NCBI GenBank assembly: GCA_046349775.1
Contig: JAXMBS010000026.1
Span: forward strand, 1 to 64,000
Source: JAEUIG01 sp046349775
GTDB lineage: Bacteria > Planctomycetota > Planctomycetia > Planctomycetales > Planctomycetaceae
Direction of reading: 5' to 3'
Length of the DNA stretch: 64,000 bases
Shown here: positions 41,347 to 51,048 of the stretch, one piece after another
Layout: the number at the start of each line of letters is the position of its first letter
Position numbering within the stretch: the stretch's first letter is position 1
Position numbers and translations under genes: made by a program
The notes under the pieces: model-generated
Database searches by the model: none
Seen by the model: the letters and a program-made list of their open reading frames with translations, nothing else
What the model was told of the DNA's origin: nothing

Positions 41347-41523
41347 ATGGACCTGAACAAGAAACAGAAAAAGCAGATCGACACCGCGCGCAAGCGGATC
41401 ACTGCGCTCAAGCAGCAGCTTGCGGGCGCGCGCAAACAGCCCGACAACCCGGCCGACATCCCGCGACTGGAAGCCGAGATCGCCAAGCTCGAAGCCGAGA
41501 TCAAGACGATCCAGAATGGCTGA
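41347..41523 (+). CDS. Small coiled-coil protein
   Basis: 58 residues, MDLNKKQKKQIDTARKRITA ... EIAKLEAEIKTIQNG: heptad-like leucine/isoleucine spacing with alternating K/E, so a short coiled coil. The stop overlaps the ATG of the next gene (41516-41523), showing translational coupling. Planctomycete genomes often carry such a small basic-to-acidic helix protein, but I know no function. It may be a partner or regulator of the downstream DTW/Tsr3-like protein. Confidence 0.7.
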   Translation: MDLNKKQKKQIDTARKRITALKQQLAGARKQPDNPADIPRLEAEIAKLEAEIKTIQNG

Positions 41524-41977
41524 GCCGCCGCCGACCATCATCGTGGTCCATCCGAAGGAAAAACGCAGCAAGTGCTCGGTGGAGCCGCTGCGCGGACTCG
41601 ACGCGTTCCGGTTCTGGATGTTTCCGCACCGCGGACCGGAATCGCTCGACGGGTACGTGCGGGTGGGTCTGGGCGGTCCACCGCTCTCGGCGGACCAGCA
41701 TGCCGTCGGCCTGCTGTTCCTCGATGGCACCTGGCGGCTGGCCGAGCGAATGGAGGCCGAGTTCGCCGAATTGCCGGTCTACAGTCTGGGACCGTGGCAG
41801 ACGGCATATCCGCGGACGTCAAAGCTGTTTGCCGACCCGGCAGCCGGCCTGGCGACGATCGAGGCAATCTTTGCCGCCTGCGTGCAAACGGGGCGCCCGA
41901 CCGAGGGCCTCCTCGACCGCTACCGCTGGCGGGAGGAGTTTCTCGCGAAGAATGCGCACTGGGTTCAAGGTTCATAG
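41516..41977 (+). CDS. DTW/Tsr3-like (aminocarboxypropyltransferase-superfamily) protein
   Basis: 153 residues: IIVVHPKEKRSKCSVEPLRG at the N-terminus, GLLFLDGTWRLAERMEAEFA with the LDGTW signature, QTAYPRTSKLFADPAAGLAT and IEAIFAACVQTGRPTEGLL. The order of a KCSV start, a central D-x-T-W and a terminal SKL...ATIEA block resembles DTW-domain (TapT) and Tsr3/DUF367 proteins, which transfer the 3-amino-3-carboxypropyl group of SAM to uridine in tRNA or rRNA. Tsr3 proper is archaeal and eukaryotic, so this may be a separate bacterial branch. Intact. The stop is followed at once by repeat N. The RNA target is not deducible. Confidence 0.6.
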   Translation: MAEPPPTIIVVHPKEKRSKCSVEPLRGLDAFRFWMFPHRGPESLDGYVRVGLGGPPLSADQHAVGLLFLDGTWRLAERMEAEFAELPVYSLGPWQTAYPRTSKLFADPAAGLATIEAIFAACVQTGRPTEGLLDRYRWREEFLAKNAHWVQGS

Positions 41978-42036
41978 TTCATTGTCCATTGTGCTGCGAC
42001 TTGCAGGGCATCGGACCATTGACAATTGACCAATGA
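41971..42036. repeat. Stuttered-word hairpin N
   Basis: The left arm TTCATAGTTCATTGTCCATT is imperfectly inverse to the right arm ACCATTGACAATTGACCAAT. ATTGTCCATTGT and ATTGACAATTGACCAATGA show the word repetition. It begins at the stop codon of the DTW/Tsr3-like gene. Confidence 0.75.
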
Positions 42037-42241
42037 CGATCGCCAAACCGCCATTGACGGCAGGTTTTGCCGGACCGTATAGTCCCGCCCCCTTGCGAAC
42101 AGGGTCAGGACGACCTGCCGTTGCAGCCCGGGCGATGGATGCCCGCGGAGAGTCCCTGTTCGATCTGGCCGCATATCCGGCGGTGATTCCACGCATTGCG
42201 TGAACCGCCCGGCCGACAGTCCCCGAACGGAGCCCGCACCC

Positions 42242-43370
42242 ATGAGTGAACGGACGCACTCAGCCCCCTCCTCCCCTGCGCCGCGCACGCGCAAGCTCAT
42301 CCCGGTCGTCGTCGGCACCACCGGCGCCCTGGTCCTGGCAGTCGTGGGACTGCAGTTTCTCAGGCCATCGCCGGCCGCGTCGCAGACCCGCCCCGCCGCC
42401 AAGCAGCCGGCCGCCACGGCGACAGTCGAGTCGACCGCCGCCGCCGAACCCGCCCAGCATCGCGAAGTGCTGGCCCGCGTCAACAACCAGAACATCACCT
42501 GGGATGCGGTCGCCCGCGAGTGCATGGAGCGCCACGCCAAAGACGTCCTGGAGAACATCATCAACCGGCAGTTGATCTACCAGGCCTGCCGGCAGCGCGG
42601 CATTGAGGTCACCGACGACGAAATCAAGCGGGAAGTGCTTGAGACGTCGAAGAAATTCAACGTCCCCCCCGAGACCTGGTATCAACTGCTCGCGACCGAA
42701 CGCGGGCTCAATCCCACGCAGTATCACCGCGACGTGATCTGGCCGATGCTCGCGCTGAAGAAACTGGCGGGCACCGACGTGACGATTACGGAAGAAGAAA
42801 TGCAGCGGGCCTTCGTCCGCGACTACGGTCCCCGCGTCGAAGCGCGGATGATCGTTGTTGACGGCAACGTACGACAGGCGATGGAAGTCTGGAATCGCGC
42901 CAAGGCCAAACCCGACGACTTCGCCCGGCTGGCCAGCGAAGTCTCAGCCGATCCCAACAGCCGCGCCCTCGGTGGACAGGTTCCGCCCATCCGCAGGAAC
43001 GCAGCGCTCCCCGACACGCCGCAGGCCAAGCTGGAGCAGGAGGCCTTCGCTCTTCAGCCCGGCGAAATCTCGACGCTGATCCAGTTCGACGAAAACAAGC
43101 ACATCATCCTCCGCTGCGAACAGTTGACCAAACCGGTCGTCACGGACATCGAACTGGTCCGCGGGGACCTGACGGAACAGCTCAAGGAACGAAAAGATCA
43201 GGAAGCCGTGGGAAAGGTCTTCGCCGATATCAAGGCGCGGGCCAGGCACAACTACCTGACTGGCGAGTCGACCACCGGCGCTGACCGGCAGCGTGCAACA
43301 GACCAGCGCCCATCCAGACTCCGGCAGCAGTGCGCTTCCAGCCGCTGCGTCCGTTCGAACCGGCCAGTAA
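42242..43370 (+). CDS. Membrane-anchored SurA/PpiC-type peptidyl-prolyl isomerase (late frameshift)
   Basis: From ATG 42242: short cytoplasmic tail, one transmembrane helix (LIPVVVGTTGALVLAVVGLQ), an alanine/proline linker, a SurA-N-like helical region (LARVNNQNITWDAVARECME, LENIINRQLIYQACRQRGIE, VTDDEIKREVLETSKKFNV), then a parvulin domain (ARMIVVDGNVRQAMEVWNRA, DDFARLASEVSADPNSRALG, FALQPGEISTLIQFDENKHI). It would help fold exported proteins at the outer face of the inner membrane. At about 43270 the frame shifts; the corrected end is TGSVQQTSAHPDSGSS to a stop at 43368. As read, the frame runs on to 43582 with meaningless sequence. Confidence 0.82.
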
Positions 43371-43496
43371 TCGCAGATCGGTGGAGCAGCGCGCGTTGCC
43401 GCACGGGCCTTTCGACCGGGGTCAGTCGAGAGGCCCGCTCGTGCAGAGCGCATCTTGCCGATTCGCGGTGTCTCTGTCCCGCTTCATTTCCGCTCG

Positions 43497-45092
43497 TCAC
43501 GGCCGCGACTTCGCCAGCTCGCGCACCTCATCCGCGGTCAGCGCCGCGTGATACAGCCGCACGTCGCCGCAGCTTCCGTTGAAGTGATCGTGCGGTCGAA
43601 TCCGATCGTCAGCGGACGCTGGCTCGTCAGGTCATGCGCCTTCGGATCGAACTCCGTACTTGTCGCAGCGGCCTCGCCGTTCACATACAGCGAGGTTGTC
43701 GCACCTCTCGCACGGCCGCCACATGCTGCCAGCCGGCCGCCAGCGGACGATCGTACGTCACCTGCCTGCCGATCTGGATCGAGTGCACATGCCCGCTGGG
43801 CAGCACCCCGGCAACAGCCGCCCCTGAAGATCGCCATGCTCCACGCGGCGATACTTCACATCCGGCGTGTGATCGAGCCGGGCAAATCGTGTCCGCACGC
43901 CTCGCCGCCTTCGTACCGGTACACTTCCGCCAGCGGCAGCGGTGCCGCCCATACATTTTGCCGTTGTAGACCATCAGCGGCATGCTCTCGAGTTCCATCC
44001 CCATCCGCCCGGCGAACTGCCACTGGTCGTTCGGCCCGAGCGGAACACATGCGCATACGGCCATTCGCTGACATACAGGCTCCCCTCGTGGATCGCGAAG
44101 CCGTACGTCGTCGCCTCGGGCAACACTCCAGATGTTGCCGCCTCGCTACGTTAGACGGTAGATCGCCCCCTCGTCATACCCCGTCGCGTACAGGTCGCCG
44201 TTGAACACCGTCATCGACTCGACGCACGCTCCCCGGCGTCTCCAGCGAAGTCCAGTTCGTCCCCCTTCGTAGCGGAAGAACCCGGCCGGCGCATACAGCG
44301 ACCCGGCGTACAGCTTCCCCTGTAGACGATCAGAGCATTGACCGCTTCGGTGTTCGGCAGTTCGCCGCACGGTTCCCACTTCCCGTCGGCGACGTACTTG
44401 AAGATCTTGCCGCCGTTGTTCGGATTCTCTGACTCCGCCAGCGCCGACCCCTTCAGCCGGTACTTGCACGACGCGACGTACAACTCGCCGTTGTAGACCC
44501 CCATCGCCGACACCGAGTTGGCCTTGTCGACCGTGCCGCAGTCATGCCAATCGTGACCGTCGAACCGGTACACATGTCCGGCCGCATCCGGCTCCGACAC
44601 GCACGTGCTCGCGAACAACTGCCCGTCGTGCACCGTCAGCGACCAGATCAGCACAGCTTTTCCCAGCCGACCATGATCGGTCCACTCCGCCTCGCTCTGC
44701 CCGTTGTCGATCCCAAACTGCAACTGTCGCTGCATCGCCTGGCTCGACGTCACCCCGGCGACATTCACGAGACTTAAATGAAACCCGCGCCGCGTCGCCG
44801 GATCGTACTGGCTGATGATGTCCCCCGGGACGTCGTCCAGAATCTCATCCGTATGCAGCCACGCGCTGACCGAAAAGTCGAGCGTCCCCAGCGGCGGCAA
44901 CTTTTCCGCCGGCACGATTACCTGTGACGACCGGCCATCAAAAGTCGCCGCCCCGTCTTCAAACTTGGTCTCGCGGGCGTCAACATCCGGCATGTTCTTC
45001 GTCAGGTCCCAACGCGCGACCGGTTCGACGGCCTGCGAAGTTCCTGCCAGACCGACAACGAACACGAGCCCAACAAGCGTCCTGTGCATCAT
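43497..45092 (-). CDS. Secreted LamG/propeller-like protein (frameshifted)
   Basis: Begins MMHRTLVGLVFVVGLAGTSQ, a signal peptide. A concanavalin/LamG-like domain follows (AATFDGRSSQVIVPAEKLPP, LGTLDFSVSAWLHTDEILDD, RRGFHLSLVNVAGVTSS), then a repetitive region of short units (IWSLTVHDGQLFAST, SAMGVYNGELYVASCKYRLK, ALIVYRGKLYAGSLY) that looks like a beta-propeller, and a second LamG-type end (LYVNGEAAATSTEFDPKAHD) finishing LTADEVRELAKSRP. Frames change near 44300, 44150, 43980, 43750 and 43560. Such proteins in planctomycetes are exported and probably bind or process polysaccharides. No catalytic motif seen. Confidence 0.6.
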
Positions 45093-45120
45093 CACCCTGC
45101 GTTCAACTTGTAGTTCAGAA

Positions 45121-45235
45121 GGGTGGGCTGTGCCCACCACCCTTGCCTGAAAGGCATTAGCGCCTATCTGCGTTCATTAGCGGTTCCTTCTTCTTCCGTT
45201 TCTTCCGTGTATTCCGTGGTTCCTCTCTTCAGACA
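45121..45235. repeat. Repeat tract O (hairpin plus CCGTGTATTCCG words)
   Basis: The hairpin GGGTGGGCTGTGCCCACCAC (45121 on) is followed by GCATTAGCGCC and TGCGTTCATTAGCGG, and by the words TTCTTCCGTTTCTTCCGTGT, ATTCCGTGGTTCC. The last 20 or so codons and the stop of the MOSC gene are inside it (tail TTEYTEETEEEGTANERR). Confidence 0.7.
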
Positions 45236-45730
45236 AACCTCATCTCCCACGCGAATCGTCCCTGCGGAGATCACGCGCGCCGTGATCCCGCCGTGACCAC
45301 GCGTCGCATTGTAGCCCCCCGGTCCCAGATTCTCTTCCATCCGCGAACACGGCACACACGGCCCGGTGCCTTCAAGGATGGCGTCTCCAATCTGAAACTG
45401 CGCCGTCTTCAGCGCCAGCAGATTAATCCCCGACACCACGACATTCCGGCGCATCAACTCCGGCGGCGCCGCCTCCCGCCCGCACAGCGCCGCAATCACC
45501 GGCAGATGCTCCGCCTGAATCAGCGTGACCTGCCGCGCCGACTCCCGTCCCGACTTCGCATGATGATCACCGGCGAGTCCCGTCCCCACTCCGGCCTCAA
45601 CATCAACGACCGACGCCATCGCAGCGCGCGGCACATCCGCCACGCCAATCCACTCGACACGCCCAACCTGCGGCAGCGATGCGAGCAACTCTTGCAGCAC
45701 AACCAGTTCCCGAACATGAACAGGACGCAA
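45164..45730 (-). CDS. MOSC-domain protein
   Basis: 188 residues from a TTG at 45730; an internal start near VGRVEWIG is possible. It contains the MOSC pattern GLAGDHHAKSGRESARQVTL, LMRRNVVVSGINLLALKTAQ and the cysteine block GTGPCVPCSRMEENLGPGGY ending GGITARVISAGTIRVGDEVC. MOSC domains (Moco sulfurase C-terminal) bind and carry sulfur or molybdenum-cofactor-related groups; stand-alone bacterial ones (YiiM-like) act on N-hydroxylated bases. The tail after GDEVCLK is coded by repeat O and is unlikely to belong to the domain. No molybdenum enzyme is nearby. Intact frame. Confidence 0.82.
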   Translation of the reverse strand: MRPVHVRELVVLQELLASLPQVGRVEWIGVADVPRAAMASVVDVEAGVGTGLAGDHHAKSGRESARQVTLIQAEHLPVIAALCGREAAPPELMRRNVVVSGINLLALKTAQFQIGDAILEGTGPCVPCSRMEENLGPGGYNATRGHGGITARVISAGTIRVGDEVCLKRGTTEYTEETEEEGTANERR

Positions 45731-45771
45731 CAGTGGCCAACGACGACAACTGGATTTGCTCTCGCTTTCAT

Positions 45772-45860
45772 AAGGAAAGCAGGAAGCCAGGAATGCAGGA
45801 GAAAAGACTGAAAAAGGGGTCGTTTCCTGCTCTCCTGACTTCCTGCATTCCTGATCTTTC
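45772..45860. repeat. Stuttered-word hairpin P
   Basis: AAGGAAAGCAGGAAGCCAGG, AATGCAGGAGAA on the left; TTCCTGCTCTCCTGACTTCC, TGCATTCCTGATCTTTCC on the right. The word CAGGAA(T/G)GCAGGA repeats on both sides in inverse orientation. It lies between the MOSC and HEAT genes, upstream of the former. Confidence 0.75.
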
Positions 45861-45942
45861 CACTGCTCTCACGAAGTTGTTGGACTGTGGAAGGGAATGG
45901 TATCTCGCCCTCCGTTGGCTCTGTTCTCTCCTGTTTTTTCCA

Positions 45943-46995
45943 TTAATGACTACCCAGCACCAGCGACAGCTCCCGCGCCGCCACACTCAGTTCTTTGTCC
46001 TTCGTCGCGTCCGCCACTTGCTCCAGCAGCTTCGACTGCTTCGCACGCTGCTCCGCGCTCAGCTCCGGTGCCAGCAGTTCCACCGCCCGCACGCTGTTCT
46101 TCAGCACCAGCCCGCTCGAAGTAGTCCTGCCCCTTCGCCCTCATTCCCCACGCTGCCCGGATCGATCGGCTGCGCGATGGCGTCCGCGAACACATCGTCG
46201 AACACCCCCAGTCCCGCCGCTGACTTGTGTCGCGCCCAGTCCAATCGCCGCATTCGCCCGCGTCATCAGGTCGGGATCTTGCAGCAGCACCTCCAGCCGA
46301 TGTTGTGCGTCCGGCGATTCCAGCAGTCCCAGAATAAACGCCGCCTGGTGCCGGTCGAGCGTCTGTTCGCTCTGTGAAATCGCGACAATCGGCTCGACCA
46401 GCGACGCTGCCGACAGCGGGTGTCCTTCCTCGAACGCCCGTCCGGCGATCATCGCCAGCCTGTTCAAACCGTGCTTGCAGCAGTTCATCGTCCTCGGCGT
46501 TGATCGCGTCGATCAGCACCGGAAACACCTTGTCCGGTGCGTCGAGCCGCCCCAGCGTGCGCGCCAGAAACTCCAGTTGTGCCTTCGTCTGTTCGTCGCG
46601 GCGTGACGGCCCGCGTCTCCGTGAACAGTTCCGTCAAGCGCCGCGACAATGTCCGGGTTCTCCGCCAGCTTCTGCCCGTTCGCCGCCAGCCGCGAGTCGG
46701 TGTTCAGCATCTCCGCCAGGCTCAGCGCGCCGCGCCAGCGGACGTGCGGATTCTGACTGCGGACGTTGTCCACCTGCTGCCGCCAGTCTACTTCACCCGT
46801 CGCCAGCCGCCCGAACAGAAAATAGATGCCGATCACGCCCCCCACGATCAGCGCCGGAATCACGAACAACTGAATGATGAACCGCGCCGACGGCGGCTCC
46901 ACCGGCGGCAGCACCTCCGGCAAATCCGGGCTGGCCTCGCCGCGCTTCGGCTCGGCATCAAAGGGCTCAAACGCACTGGACGAATCGTCGCGCAT
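45943..46995 (-). CDS. Membrane protein with HEAT-like repeats (frameshifted)
   Basis: Starts at ATG 46995 (MRDDSSSAFEPFDAEPKRGE), has one transmembrane helix (FIIQLFVIPALIVGGVIGIY) and then helical repeats: VRSQNPHVRWRGALSLAEML, HQAAFILGLLESPDAQHRLE, VLLQDPDLMTRANAAIGLGA, and a terminal KLLEQVADATKDKELSVAAR ending SLVLGSH. Units with D-x-x-x-R-x-x-A-A-x-x-L spacing are typical HEAT/PBS-lyase repeats that bind partner proteins. Frame breaks occur near 46600, 46480, 46220 and 46120. It is cytoplasmic or periplasmic depending on topology, with the repeats after the helix. Partner unknown. Confidence 0.62.
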
Positions 46996-47179
46996 CGGGA
47001 TCGCAAATCGTTGAAAAATCGCCGAAAACGCCGCGAGAGAGCGGCTGTCAACAAGCATCGTAGGAGAGCGAGAATGCGAAGGGAAGCACCCGTTCGCGGC
47101 ACGCGATTTCGGGCAGTGGTACAGTTTGAAAAAAAATTTTGCTGGCGAGTCAGGTAGAGCGTCTTTCGACCACCTACTC

Positions 47180-47506
47180 CTACCGACACATCCAAATTCT
47201 GTCGATCTCCCAGCCCGTTCGGGAGCGGACGAATTCAATGTGAATGTGCCCCAGTTCACTCGCGTGCCCCCCGAGTGTGAATGCCTTCGAGTCGTCGGGG
47301 AAGTTACGTCCGGCATAGAGACGGGGTAGTGGGGTATCTGCATTACGCTGTCTGAGGTTCTCCAGCACCCAGCTCGGTGGCAAGTCGCGACGAGAGGCCA
47401 GAGCGAGCTGCCCTCCCAGTCCTCGCGATCGAGCCGCCTTCGCCAGGAAGCGGACCGCGACAGACAAATGAGAGAAGATTCGGCTGCTTTTGGCCCTACT
47501 CGGCAT
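47180..47506 (-). CDS. Possible planctomycete protein fragment of unknown family
   Basis: The C-terminal 60 residues (VLENLRQRNADTPLPRLYAG, FTLGGHASELGHIHIEFVR, GWEIDRIWMCR) look like real, conserved-type sequence with a regular strand pattern. The N-terminal part (RDLPPSWVLENL) is less convincing and continues into another frame upstream. It lies upstream of, and in the same direction as, the HEAT-repeat gene. I cannot name a family with confidence and the start is unknown. It may be an indel-broken gene extending to about 47480. Confidence 0.35.
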   Translation of the reverse strand: MPSRAKSSRIFSHLSVAVRFLAKAARSRGLGGQLALASRRDLPPSWVLENLRQRNADTPLPRLYAGRNFPDDSKAFTLGGHASELGHIHIEFVRSRTGWEIDRIWMCR

Positions 47507-47593
47507 TGTTTCACCTTCGGCATTCTACCACGGGCGACGAAAACCCCGCCGGTCTGGCCGAGCGCGAAGCGATTGCCGCTGTATGATCCGGGC

Positions 47594-48250
47594 ATGGCCG
47601 AACAGCCCTCAATCAAGCAACGGTTCGTCAGACTCGCCGTGATGGTGGAGACGTCGGTCGTGGTGCTGCTGCCGGTCTGGTATGTTCTAAGTTCGCCGCT
47701 CAGTGTATCCGCCGGGCGTGATCGTTCGTTGACATTCACTGTCGAGGCAAGCGTGCCGATAGGACGAGCCATTCCACTGAAGTATCGACACGATTATATC
47801 GAGGATGCCGTTTTGGTGTTCTCGTGCGGGGAGTGTTCGGTCTTCCTGATTCAGGATGCCAAGGTTGAGTCGCCGACTTACGTGGAACTGGTATTTCAAA
47901 GAGCAAAATGTGTCCGCAGTGCCAGAACTGATTGCACGCCCGCGATTGGAATTTATCCCGATCAAGTTGGGTCTAGCTTCATCGTTGAACTCACCGAATC
48001 ACAATGGCCCATTGAGGCACATAAGGCGTATGTCTATGCAACCTCGCCATTGAAGCCAAGTGGACGTCATTTTGTAGTCAGCAATCATGACGTCTTTCAC
48101 GAAATTCTGGCCGAGTCATTTTCTGAGGGCATCATAGGTCCCGGAGACTCCCGCTATGGCTTCGTAACGCAATTGTTCAACATTCAGAAGCATCGCGCCA
48201 GCCAACAGCACAAGGCACCCTGCACAACCCTTCGACCCCCAGATCGCCGC
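47594..48250 (+). CDS. Membrane protein of unknown function (3' end uncertain)
   Basis: ATG 47594 gives MAEQPSIKQRFVRLAVMVET followed by one transmembrane helix (SVVVLLPVWYVLSSPLSV). The rest is a soluble domain with strands (YIEDAVLVFSCGECSVFLIQ, SSFIVELTESQWPIEAHKAY, VSNHDVFHEILAESFSEGII) and is less G+C-rich than its neighbours. The frame has no stop before the next gene's start in the same frame, so a stop was probably lost to an indel around 48190-48250. I recognise no domain. Confidence 0.5.
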
Positions 48251-49590
48251 ATGCCCGCCGCCCCCTGCTCCCGCCGTCGCTTCCTCTCCGCCTCCGCCCT
48301 CCTCTCCGCGGCCGCCAGCCTCTGGCCGCGGCTCGACATTCGCACAACTCCCGGACGTCGCCAAACCCGCGCCCACCGACGGTGACGAACGCCACGAACC
48401 CAACTGGGACGAGCGCCTCACCTGACCGTCGGCCTCCAGGACGCCGACATCGTCGGCGACGGCGATAAAGCCCTGCAGGCGGCCATCGACTACGTCGCCC
48501 GCCTCGGCGGCGCGCGATCAAGATCCTCCCCGGCACCTACACGCTGCGGAATTCGATCTACCTGCCGTCGAAAATCCGCCTGCTCGGCAGCGGGCCGGAG
48601 ACGATCATCACCAAGGCCCGTCCGAAACCATCGAGTTCGCCGACGACTCCGACTGGTACGACCAGGAAATCACCCTCAAGAGCGCCGGCAACCTCCGCGT
48701 CGGCGACGGCGTCACCCTGCGGGCGAAAGATACCAACCGCAGCGGCGAGCTGGTCATCAAGCCGCACGATCATCGCCCGCTCCGGCAACCGCTTCAAAAT
48801 CAACGACGGCCTCCGCCAGAACCTGTGGGTCGAAGGCGCGCCGACCTGCACCTCCGTCTTTCCGCTGTTCACCAGCGAATACACGTCCGACGTCGTCATC
48901 GAGAATCTCGCCCTCGACGGCAACCGCGCCAACAACGCCCATCTCGACGGCAACTACGGCGGTGGCATCTTCCTCCAGGACTGCAACCGCTACACGTTCA
49001 GAAACGTCGAAGCCCGCAACAACCACGGCGACGGCTTCTCGTTCCAGATCTGCCACGACGTCCGCGTCGAGAACTGCTGGTCGCACGACAACGCCGACCT
49101 CGGCGTCCATCCCGGCTCCGGCTCACAGCGTCCGCTGATTACCGGCTGCAAGCTGGAACGCAACGGCATCGGCCTGTTCTGGTGCTGGGGCGTGAAGTAC
49201 GGCCTCGCCGAAGACAACCAGATCCGCGACAACCGCGACTACGGCATCTCGATCGGCCACAACGACACCGACAACGTGATGCGCCGCAACGAAATCGTCG
49301 GCAGCGGCAAGGTCGGCCTCCTGTTCCGCGACGACGGCCGCGGCCTCGACTTCTGGGCCAACCGCAACACATTCGAGCACAACAAGATCATCGACACCGG
49401 CGACGACAACGGCGTGGCGATCGACATCCAGGGCCAGACCAAGGACCTCAAGATCGCCAACAATGAGCTTCGCGAAACCCGCCAGCCCATGAACCGCACC
49501 GCCATCCGCATCGGCTCGTCCGCCCAGCGCATCGACCTCGCGGACAACACCATCGAGGGGTTTGCGCACTCGGTGGTGCGGCAGGGATGA
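48251..49590 (+). CDS. Secreted right-handed beta-helix protein (frameshifted 5' part)
   Basis: Begins CSRRRFLSASALLSAAASLW, a Tat-type signal (S-R-R-R-F-L). After two frame switches near 48350-48520, pectate-lyase-like beta-helix sequence follows: DKALQAAIDYVARLGG, IKILPGTYTLRNSIYLPSK, VVIENLALDGNRANNAHLDG, NRYTFRNVEARNNHGDGFSF, YGLAEDNQIRDNRDYGISIG, FWANRNTFEHNKIIDTGDDN and RIDLADNTIEGFAHSVVRQG-stop. Stacks of N-x-I and D-N-x-x-x-G-I repeats define the parallel helix. Such proteins bind or cleave uronic-acid polysaccharides; catalytic residues were not identified. Two further shifts are needed at about 48630 and 48770. The N-terminal PGTYTL motif is typical of this planctomycete group. Confidence 0.75.
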
Positions 49591-49593
49591 GAG

Positions 49594-49650
49594 CAGGGTC
49601 AAGGGCAAATAAAATGCCGCGACCGATTCCTTTGCCCCTTGACCCTCAAC
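49594..49650. repeat. Stuttered-word hairpin Q
   Basis: The left arm AGGGTCAAGGGCAAA and right arm TTTGCCCCTTGACCCTCAAC pair along 15 bases with a single indel. The tract continues to CCCTTAGCCCTCCGCCC at 49650-49667. It sits between the convergent beta-helix and cysE genes, right after the beta-helix stop. Confidence 0.8.
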
Positions 49651-49668
49651 CCTTAGCCCTCCGCCCTT

Positions 49669-50604
49669 TCACGACGCTTCCCGAAACCGCAGCGACGGCT
49701 TGTCGATCGTCACCACCGTGTTCGGCGGCACGCTCTTGTTGAGCGACACGCTGGCGCCGATCACCGAGTTCGCACCGACGATCGTCGTCCCGCCGAGAAT
49801 CGTGGCGTTCGCATAGATCACGACCCCTTCCTCGATCGTCGGATGCCGCTTCGTGCCGCGGATCAGGTTGCCGTCGCCGTCTTTGTCGAAGCTCAGTGCA
49901 CCAAGCGTCACCCCCTGATACAGCTTCACGTGCGCGGCGATGTCCGTGGTCTCGCCGATGACAACACCCGTGCCGTGGTCAATGAAGAACGACGGACCGA
50001 TCCGCGCGCCGGGATGAATATCGATGCCGGTCTGGCTGTGCGCCCATTCCGCCATGATCCGCGGCACCAGCGGCACCCCTTGCAGATACAACTGGTGCGC
50101 CAGCCGGTGCACGGTGATCGCCTCCAGTCCCGGATAGCAGAAGATCACTTCATCGAGTCCGCTGGCGGCCGGGTCGCCGTCGTATCCCGCCTGCACATCG
50201 CTCGCCAGCATTCGCCGGATGTCGGGCAGCGACTCCAGGAACCGGATCGCGTGGTCCTGCCCCAACGCTTCGTAGTCGCGCAGTTTCTCGCGGCTGCATT
50301 CCGACGGCTCGGCCGTATCGTCGCCGAACCGCAAGGCGCGGGCGAACTGCTGCGTCAGCGTGTCGTGGAGCGAATCGATCAGGTCGCCGACGTAGTACGT
50401 CACATTGCCGAGATGCAGATTCTGCCGGCGGCGGTACCCCGGAAACAAAACCTCCTTGAGATCGTCGAGCGCATCGACGATCGCCCGTGTGTTTGGCAGC
50501 GGGCAATGCCCCAGGTGGTTGATCGAGCTCAACTCCTGGTAGCTCTCCACGAGCCGATCAGTGAGATCGGTAAGTTGTTCTTTGCGGCGGAAGTCGGTGG
50601 CCAT
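49669..50604 (-). CDS. cysE: Serine O-acetyltransferase
   Basis: Acetylates L-serine with acetyl-CoA, first step of cysteine synthesis. 311 residues, intact. An N-terminal helical domain (RRQNLHLGNVTYYVGDLIDS, SLPDIRRMLASDVQAGYDGD, PGLEAITVHRLAHQLYLQGV) leads into a left-handed beta-helix of hexapeptide repeats (TGIDIHPGARIGPSFFIDHG with the catalytic histidine, TGVVIGETTDIAAHVKLYQG, ILGGTTIVGANSVIGASVSL). The longer N-terminus fits the EpsC/SATase type found in several phyla. No cysK is nearby. The start at 50604 gives MATDFRRKEQ. Its stop is almost adjacent to repeat Q. Confidence 0.93.
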   Translation of the reverse strand: MATDFRRKEQLTDLTDRLVESYQELSSINHLGHCPLPNTRAIVDALDDLKEVLFPGYRRRQNLHLGNVTYYVGDLIDSLHDTLTQQFARALRFGDDTAEPSECSREKLRDYEALGQDHAIRFLESLPDIRRMLASDVQAGYDGDPAASGLDEVIFCYPGLEAITVHRLAHQLYLQGVPLVPRIMAEWAHSQTGIDIHPGARIGPSFFIDHGTGVVIGETTDIAAHVKLYQGVTLGALSFDKDGDGNLIRGTKRHPTIEEGVVIYANATILGGTTIVGANSVIGASVSLNKSVPPNTVVTIDKPSLRFREAS

Positions 50605-51048
50605 GGCGCCCCTCGGGTGTCAGAGTCCTCACGGCTGAGACAGGCGTCCTCGCGCGGGAGCCGGCAGCCGGAGTTCGTTCGCGTTAGCGACAACAGCAAC
50701 AGCGGACCAACAGCGCACAACCAGATGCGCAAGCCACTGCCGGCTCAGATGTTGCGACAAAGAACCGCATCGCAAGTCTCGCTGCAAGAATCTCCCGGTC
50801 CGCTCGGCCCAAAGCCGTCGCCCGGCGCTACTCGATTCTAGGCCCCCCACAGGCGGAGAATCAAGCAGTTCTGGAATCGGCGGAACATTTGTCGAAAGTT
50901 GAGCTTTTCCGACATCCGTCATCTTCCTTGCCACCGGCGCTTTCGCGGCCGCCATCGCGACCGCCCAATCCGCACGCCGATAACGACCCTATCCGGCGGA
51001 TCGCCCGTGCCGTCCGCCCGCGACGACGGTCTATTTGACGAGCGGCGC

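Noticed and set aside
49843..50841. 332-codon plus-strand frame
   Set aside because: Antisense to cysE, which is certain.
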